Origin: Nemertoderma westbladi
Taxonomy: Eukaryota > Xenacoelomorpha > Nemertodermatida > Nemertodermatidae
Length of the DNA: 64,000 nt
Assembly: GCA_032718475.1 (NCBI GenBank)
Contig: JAUCBJ010007628.1
Span: 1-64,000, forward strand
Direction of reading: 5' to 3'
The notes beneath the pieces were generated by a model. It saw only the letters and a list, made by a program, of their open reading frames with translations. It was not told the origin of the DNA and made no database searches. This document shows positions 59,508-64,000 of this stretch, piece after piece (position 1 is the first letter of the stretch; every line of letters begins with the position of its first letter). The translations under genes and the position numbers were made by a program.

Positions 59508-59778
59508 CTATTCATTTACATGCGCGGGTTTGTGCTACCATTCCAACTTGGAGATGTGTTAGTCGAAATGCTTTTGAATTTGCCTCGGCTGAGGAAGATC
59601 AGAGTGAAGATGCTGATACAGATAGAAGAGGTCGTATCGCTTACTGTAATAAGGGTGAGGTCGCCATTAGTTGCACTGGTAGAAGTCCATCTATGACTGG
59701 CGACGTTATAGGTATCAAACCACTGCTTGCATTAGACAAAAAAGGAAAGGCAATACTACCAGGTTGCCAAACATTTGG
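59508..59778 (+). CDS. Cys-rich gene exon b: PCSK9-CHRD-like modules
   Basis: A 271-bp phase 1-2 exon. The protein contains ARVCATIPTWRC, then an acidic stretch (EEDQSEDADTD), then RIAYCNKGEVAISCTGRSP ... PGCQTFG. The spacing C..G...I.C, a long loop, then C and a CC in the next exon resembles the modules of the C-terminal Cys-rich domain of PCSK9-like proteins (xCxxGxxxxGC...C...A.CC). I infer a secreted or extracellular protein. No catalytic domain is visible in the window. Splice sites TTCATAG and GTAAGT are good. Confidence 0.6.
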
Positions 59779-60745
59779 GTAAGTAAAACAACGAGATACT
59801 GCATTGAGGGATAAATGGGAAGGCCATATTCCATATCACATGAGATATATACAGTAAGTTACAACAGTGTGCTAGTCCGCTTACTAACTCACTGCGTTGC
59901 GATTTGAAATAAAATAGCAGGTGTCCCACCACGTTGTCTTGACGATGAACTGGCTTAAAAGCATAAAAATGAAATTTATGAATACAAATCGAAAACAGTA
60001 TGAATATAAAAATGTATGTGCACAAATATTTAAACATTTGCGGCATGAAGCTAAATATTGTTAGCTACAATTGGGGCAATTTTTCAAATTATTTTCTTAG
60101 CTCAAATTAACTATAGGCCTAGTGATTTAATATAATTTTAATTATAAATCAGGCAAATAAATTTAATGTAATATAATATCAGATATCAATTTACAATTTC
60201 GAATAATAACATCAGAAGCCTCAGGAAGGAGCGAAGAAATTCTACAACTATATAACACTATTAAAAACTCTCTAAGTCCTATAACAAGGAACACCCCTCG
60301 CTTCGTTGATTATGAACAAGACTTGAACTAATCATAAACCCAGCAAGTTATTAGATAAATGTAACTCATACTTCCTTACATTTGGTGGCGGTAAAGGAGA
60401 TGTATATGTATGTTTATATATGTATTCTGGTGAAGGGTCTTTTTATCTGTCTCAGGCCATGCCTGGGGGCTGTACAGTTGTGTATGTTGTACCGGTACCT
60501 TCACTGCACACTGAGTTGCATTATTTTACCGTCTGACCGGTATTGCAGTACTACCTCATTGAGTCATTACAGTATTAGTTAGTTGACATTATACTGATGA
60601 GTGACTGCCACTATGTCAGTTCTTACACTTCTCGTAATCACTGTTCCCCTCTGTACGGATAGACTATATCAATAAATTATAGAATAACTTATCGTCATTT
60701 GTAATTATGATTCAAAGAAGAATAAATTTAGAAACGTTATTGCAG
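59779..60745. other. Intron of the Cys-rich gene
   Basis: AT-rich, no coding motifs. It ends with the acceptor ATTGCAG. Confidence 0.6.
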
Positions 60746-61068
60746 ATTCCAGAAGATGATACCATCAGCATTCTGTTGCCCTTCGGAGATAAAAAAACGT
60801 CGACGTCGTCGTGATTCGAAGAAAAAAAAGCAAAAAGTTAAATGCCGAATAGAGAAATCCGTCCCTAGTTCAAGTGATTACAATGCTAAGGCGAAGGCGA
60901 CTTGTCCTGTTGGCTACTTTGCGACTGGTTGTGGATATATGCCTAACCCCTATCCTGGGTTTGTTAAAACGTCCGGTGGTTCAGACGTTGGTGAAGGAGG
61001 ATTGGAATGGCGTATTGTTTCTGCGGCGGAGGAGGGACGTTACAAAGCCAATGGGGCATATATAAGTT
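60746..61068 (+). CDS. Cys-rich gene exon c: basic insert and second module
   Basis: A 323-bp phase 2-1 exon before the GTAAGT donor at 61069. It encodes SAFCCPSE, a very basic run (KKRRRRRDSKKKKQKVK), a Cys, then KATCPVGYFATGCGYMP, a long loop and NGAYIS. The CC, C..G...TGC pattern continues the PCSK9-like Cys-rich arrangement from exon b. The basic run sits between modules, where a loop would be; it could bind polyanions such as heparan sulphate or be a dibasic cleavage site. The gene continues beyond this exon, but I find no further exon in the window. Confidence 0.6.
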
Positions 61069-61323
61069 GTAAGTTACTGAACTGTCCGTTCTCCATAAGA
61101 AAATACATTATAGTTTGTTAATTTGTTTTTCAACCATATTATTTAAATATTAAACGCAAAATATCATATAGTGGTATGATAACGGCTCCATGGCAAAACA
61201 CTTCTTCCTTTAAATCATGTAAGGAATGGAAAGAGAGTTCGAACGAATTAGTGAAAGGATTTTTCTATTAGTTGGCAGTAGAAAATGTTCCAAATGCTGT
61301 ATGTAAGGTCACTGTCACTTTAA

Positions 61324-63055
61324 CCCTATAAAAGCCGGGGGGGGGGGGGGGGGGTGTCAATATGACCCCCCCCCCCCCCCCTTAATTTTTTGTTATAACT
61401 CTGAAACAAACGCAGTTGGGAATCTGAAATTTTATGACTTTTCCAAAAAATATATTGTCTTCCTAATAGTAAAACGGTTTTCAAATATATTGAGAAGTTT
61501 TCGAAATATAGCACCATTTTTTAACTCTACTTTTGGCACATTTTTTGAGACGTTTTTTAAAAATTATTTTTCATAAAATATGATTTGTAACATCTCTATT
61601 TTTGATTTACACCGATTTTATGGTGTTTGCAATTAGATGGAATTCATATAAATTAATTTAGAAATTTTAAACGTGTTTTTTTCGCCAAATTTTTAATTAT
61701 GTCAATTTTGTAAATTTATTTTTTGAGCAATAGGGGTTTTTTGGGGTTCAAGTGTTGATGGAATATATATACGAGTTGCACCAGACGTATCAATCTTGTA
61801 TTTTACGGTGAGCTGTGGGTCGTTTGCACAAAAAGTAGCCAAATTCAAGGTTAAAAATTTTTTTTCGCCAACCCTATCGAATCATGCATATTTCGAATGC
61901 CATTAGCGTGCTGATTTCAAATTTCATAGTCGTTTATTTTTTCTACCAATAGTAAAAAAGTTATGGAAGAAAAACGTACGTCTCGTCGGTAACGCTTTGT
62001 CTCATATAAATTTCCTTGTTTTAAACATGCGTTACGTTTTGGACATGTCTCTTCTGTAACGAAAGTGTAAAGACAGTTTATTTGCGTTACATCTTTCTGT
62101 GCATGCTTTACAAGTGAGACAGTGTTACAATGCGTTACATACCGTTATGTGCAGGACAATTGGGGACATGCTTAGCAATCTGATTAGGTTAACGTGAAAT
62201 CTTGACCTTGTATATCATTAGATAGCGCCTTCAGAAACGGTCTAAAAAAAACTTTATATGAAGTAAATCCGATTTGTAGAAGAAAAGTTAGAGCGAAAAT
62301 AAGGGCGTTACAAGATGGACATTTCCAATAACGTAAGAAAACTGCTTGGTTAACTTTTGGGCATAACTTCTGTTAGACTTATCGTTTCGCATTCAATCGT
62401 ATATATACGGATAGCAAATAAAATTATCTTTCGGAAAATACTTAATTTGAAACATACACATTTCACACTCAAAAGTTATCTTTAAAAAACGAGCGTTACA
62501 ACTCATGAAAAATTTCTAAAAACAAATTTATATAATTTTTTATTGCTTCAAAAACAAATTTTAAACAAGTGTTCCCCCATTACTGGATTGTAGATCACGA
62601 AATAAGCTTTTGGCCGATGTATAGTTTACTGGAAGTATCTCTTACTAACATTTGGTTATGATTGTTTGTATCTCAAAAACATAGAAATATACAGTATGTC
62701 AAATTGCTTTCAACCAATGCCAAAAAATGGGCAAAAATTCACTCTACAGAAATATATAAAGGTTTATATTGTTTTGGTTATTTTCTGCTGAGATATGGCT
62801 TATAAAAAGGCGAAATTACAGGGGACGTAATTTGGCCACTTTGGGCCATTTAGGCACGAAATTTTGAAAATACATTCAATAGTTCAATTGATTTATGACA
62901 ACTTATTTCTCGCGTTTTAGAGGTTTATGGCGGTTCCGAATTCAAATGGATAAATAATTATCTAACTAGACATCTCAAATCTCTATTTTTCGGAAGTGGG
63001 TGCAAAATTTGAAAACCATCAAATATATAATTTCATTGTGTCACCTTGTTTCTTG
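61324..63055. mobile_element. Related TTAA-type non-autonomous transposon, truncated
   Basis: It starts after TTAA (61320-61323) with CCCTATAAAAGCC, a G-run, TGTCAATATGACC and a C-run, the same end structure as 29600-31172. The following 300 bp match that element's right end inverted (CTGAAACAAACGCA, GACTTTTCC, TGTCTTCCTA). It is longer inside, with a CGTTACA-rich stretch at 61980-62520. The other end resembles the internal repeats (CTTGTTTCTTGCGTATG) and is missing. Confidence 0.7.
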
Positions 63056-63177
63056 CGTATGCAGCAGCAGCACAAATCGATACCACTCCTGTCAGTCAGT
63101 AGTACGCTAGTACAGTGGAAGCTGTATGCAGCAGCAGTACACATCGATACCATTCATGTCATTCAGTAGTGCGCTAG
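63056..63177. repeat. Two-copy direct repeat next to the inverted RTE copy
   Basis: Two copies, about 60 bp apart, of GCAGCAGCA(G)CACA(A/C)ATCGATACCA(C/T)TC, followed by CAGTAGT(A/G)CGCTAGTAC. Confidence 0.7.
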
Positions 63178-64000
63178 TACTACTACTACTACTACTAGGA
63201 TCGGCATGCTGCATTGCAGCTGCATTTTTAAGAATGCTGTGCCGGCTTGTCAACAAAATTGCACCGCCACAACTCCCTATCACCCATGACATTTGCTAGA
63301 TCATCCGCATCTTTAAGGCCAGTGTCCTTTAAGATGCGTCTCAAGAAAGTCATGGGCTGTCCACCATGCTTATTCACTCCATGAGGCTGCCAAAGTACAA
63401 GATTATGCACTGGCTGGTCCTCACGGCGAAAGCAATGTCCTGCAAAGCGGAGGCGATTTTGTTCTAGTGTCAAGCTTGGGGGAACCAATGAGACACCTCC
63501 AATGTTATATAGTGTCTGGTTGGAGATGTGTGCATTGTACTTGACACAATGAACCCGGCGTAGCATTCTTGTGAATGTGCCATCCAGAGATTTGGTGTCC
63601 TCAGCAGTTAGAGCCCAGCATGGACTCCCGTAGAGGAGTACTGGAACTACTGCTGCTCTAAATAATCGGACCTTAAGTTTCCGATTAATTCTAGGTGACT
63701 TCCAAATCCTGGAAAGCCTATTCAAGGCTGCCCATGCCTTTCCCTTACGTATTCGAAGGTCCTCACCTGACTTCCGGATCCATGATCCCAGGTAACAGAA
63801 GTCATCCACATGCTCAAGCATACCATCTTTTGAGCTTATGCTCATCCGATCAGAGACTTGCTGAGGACTTTCAAAGTTAACTGTCAAAATTTTGGTCTTT
63901 CTGGAGTTAATAAAAAGACCAACACTAGAAGCAGCATGTTCTAATGAGCTGAGGAGCCGTTGGGCTCCCTCTAATGATTCTGAGAGTACTCCTAAGTCAT
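63178..64000 (-). mobile_element. RTE-like LINE fragment, copy 3 (minus strand), runs off the window
   Basis: The minus-strand frame from the window edge to 63228 encodes the same C-terminal RT segment as copy 2 (YLGSWIRKSG, YGSPCWALTAED, SLTLEQNRLRFAGHCFRRED) without its frame change, ending ...KPAQHS. The 3' end carries a (TAG)n tail, seen on the plus strand as (CTA)n at 63178-63196. It is nearly identical to 58700-59416, so the two copies are young. Confidence 0.9.

Overview
The window is AT-rich, intron-containing animal DNA. Several exons have clean GT-AG boundaries and matching phases, and they encode extracellular-type domains: Ig-like, a possible SRCR-like domain, and a cysteine-rich domain resembling the C-terminal region of PCSK9. 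Together with intact and decayed BEL/Pao, RTE-like and other non-LTR retrotransposons, plus many minisatellites and G/C homopolymer runs, this suggests an invertebrate metazoan, probably aquatic. I cannot name the species from the sequence.

Layout. 1-10690 is a tandem array of about 130 units of 78-85 bp; its translation matches a non-LTR reverse transcriptase motif. 11175-28420 holds one plus-strand host gene in at least seven exons, read as SRCR-like domain, short Cys-rich exon, Ig domain, Ig domain, tail. Its introns are filled with repeats: a degenerate RT plus restriction-like endonuclease element inside TAG-rich repeats (11888-14435), a 50-bp satellite, a decayed minus-strand BEL element, an RTE-like fragment abutting a BEL gag fragment, a 27-bp satellite and a 44-bp satellite. 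29090-31580 is an old LINE fragment split by a TTAA-flanked non-autonomous DNA transposon with G/C-homopolymer ends.

33958-50202 is an essentially complete, recently inserted BEL/Pao LTR retrotransposon of 16.2 kb. Its two LTRs are both 2287 bp and nearly identical, and it has a perfect 5-bp target duplication. Its gag-pol frame spans 37177-46113 and is broken by one in-frame TAG just after the RT active site. The element carries nine copies of a 20-bp palindromic sequence placed in different reading frames and in non-coding DNA.

51080-57230 holds a minus-strand LINE (endonuclease, then RT) split by a 1.86-kb foldback element, with inverted copies of a second MITE family near its two ends. 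57882-61068 holds three further host exons of a secreted-type Cys-rich protein. One intron contains an RTE-like copy; a near-identical inverted copy runs off the end of the window (63178-64000).

Most long open frames in the satellites are by-products of repeat periods divisible by three and are not genes. The best-supported host coding sequence is the ten exons listed. The most unusual signals are the RT-derived satellite, the frame-independent palindromic 20-mer in the BEL element, the foldback element, and the recurrent link between G/C homopolymers and small GTCA/TGAC hairpins at transposon ends.
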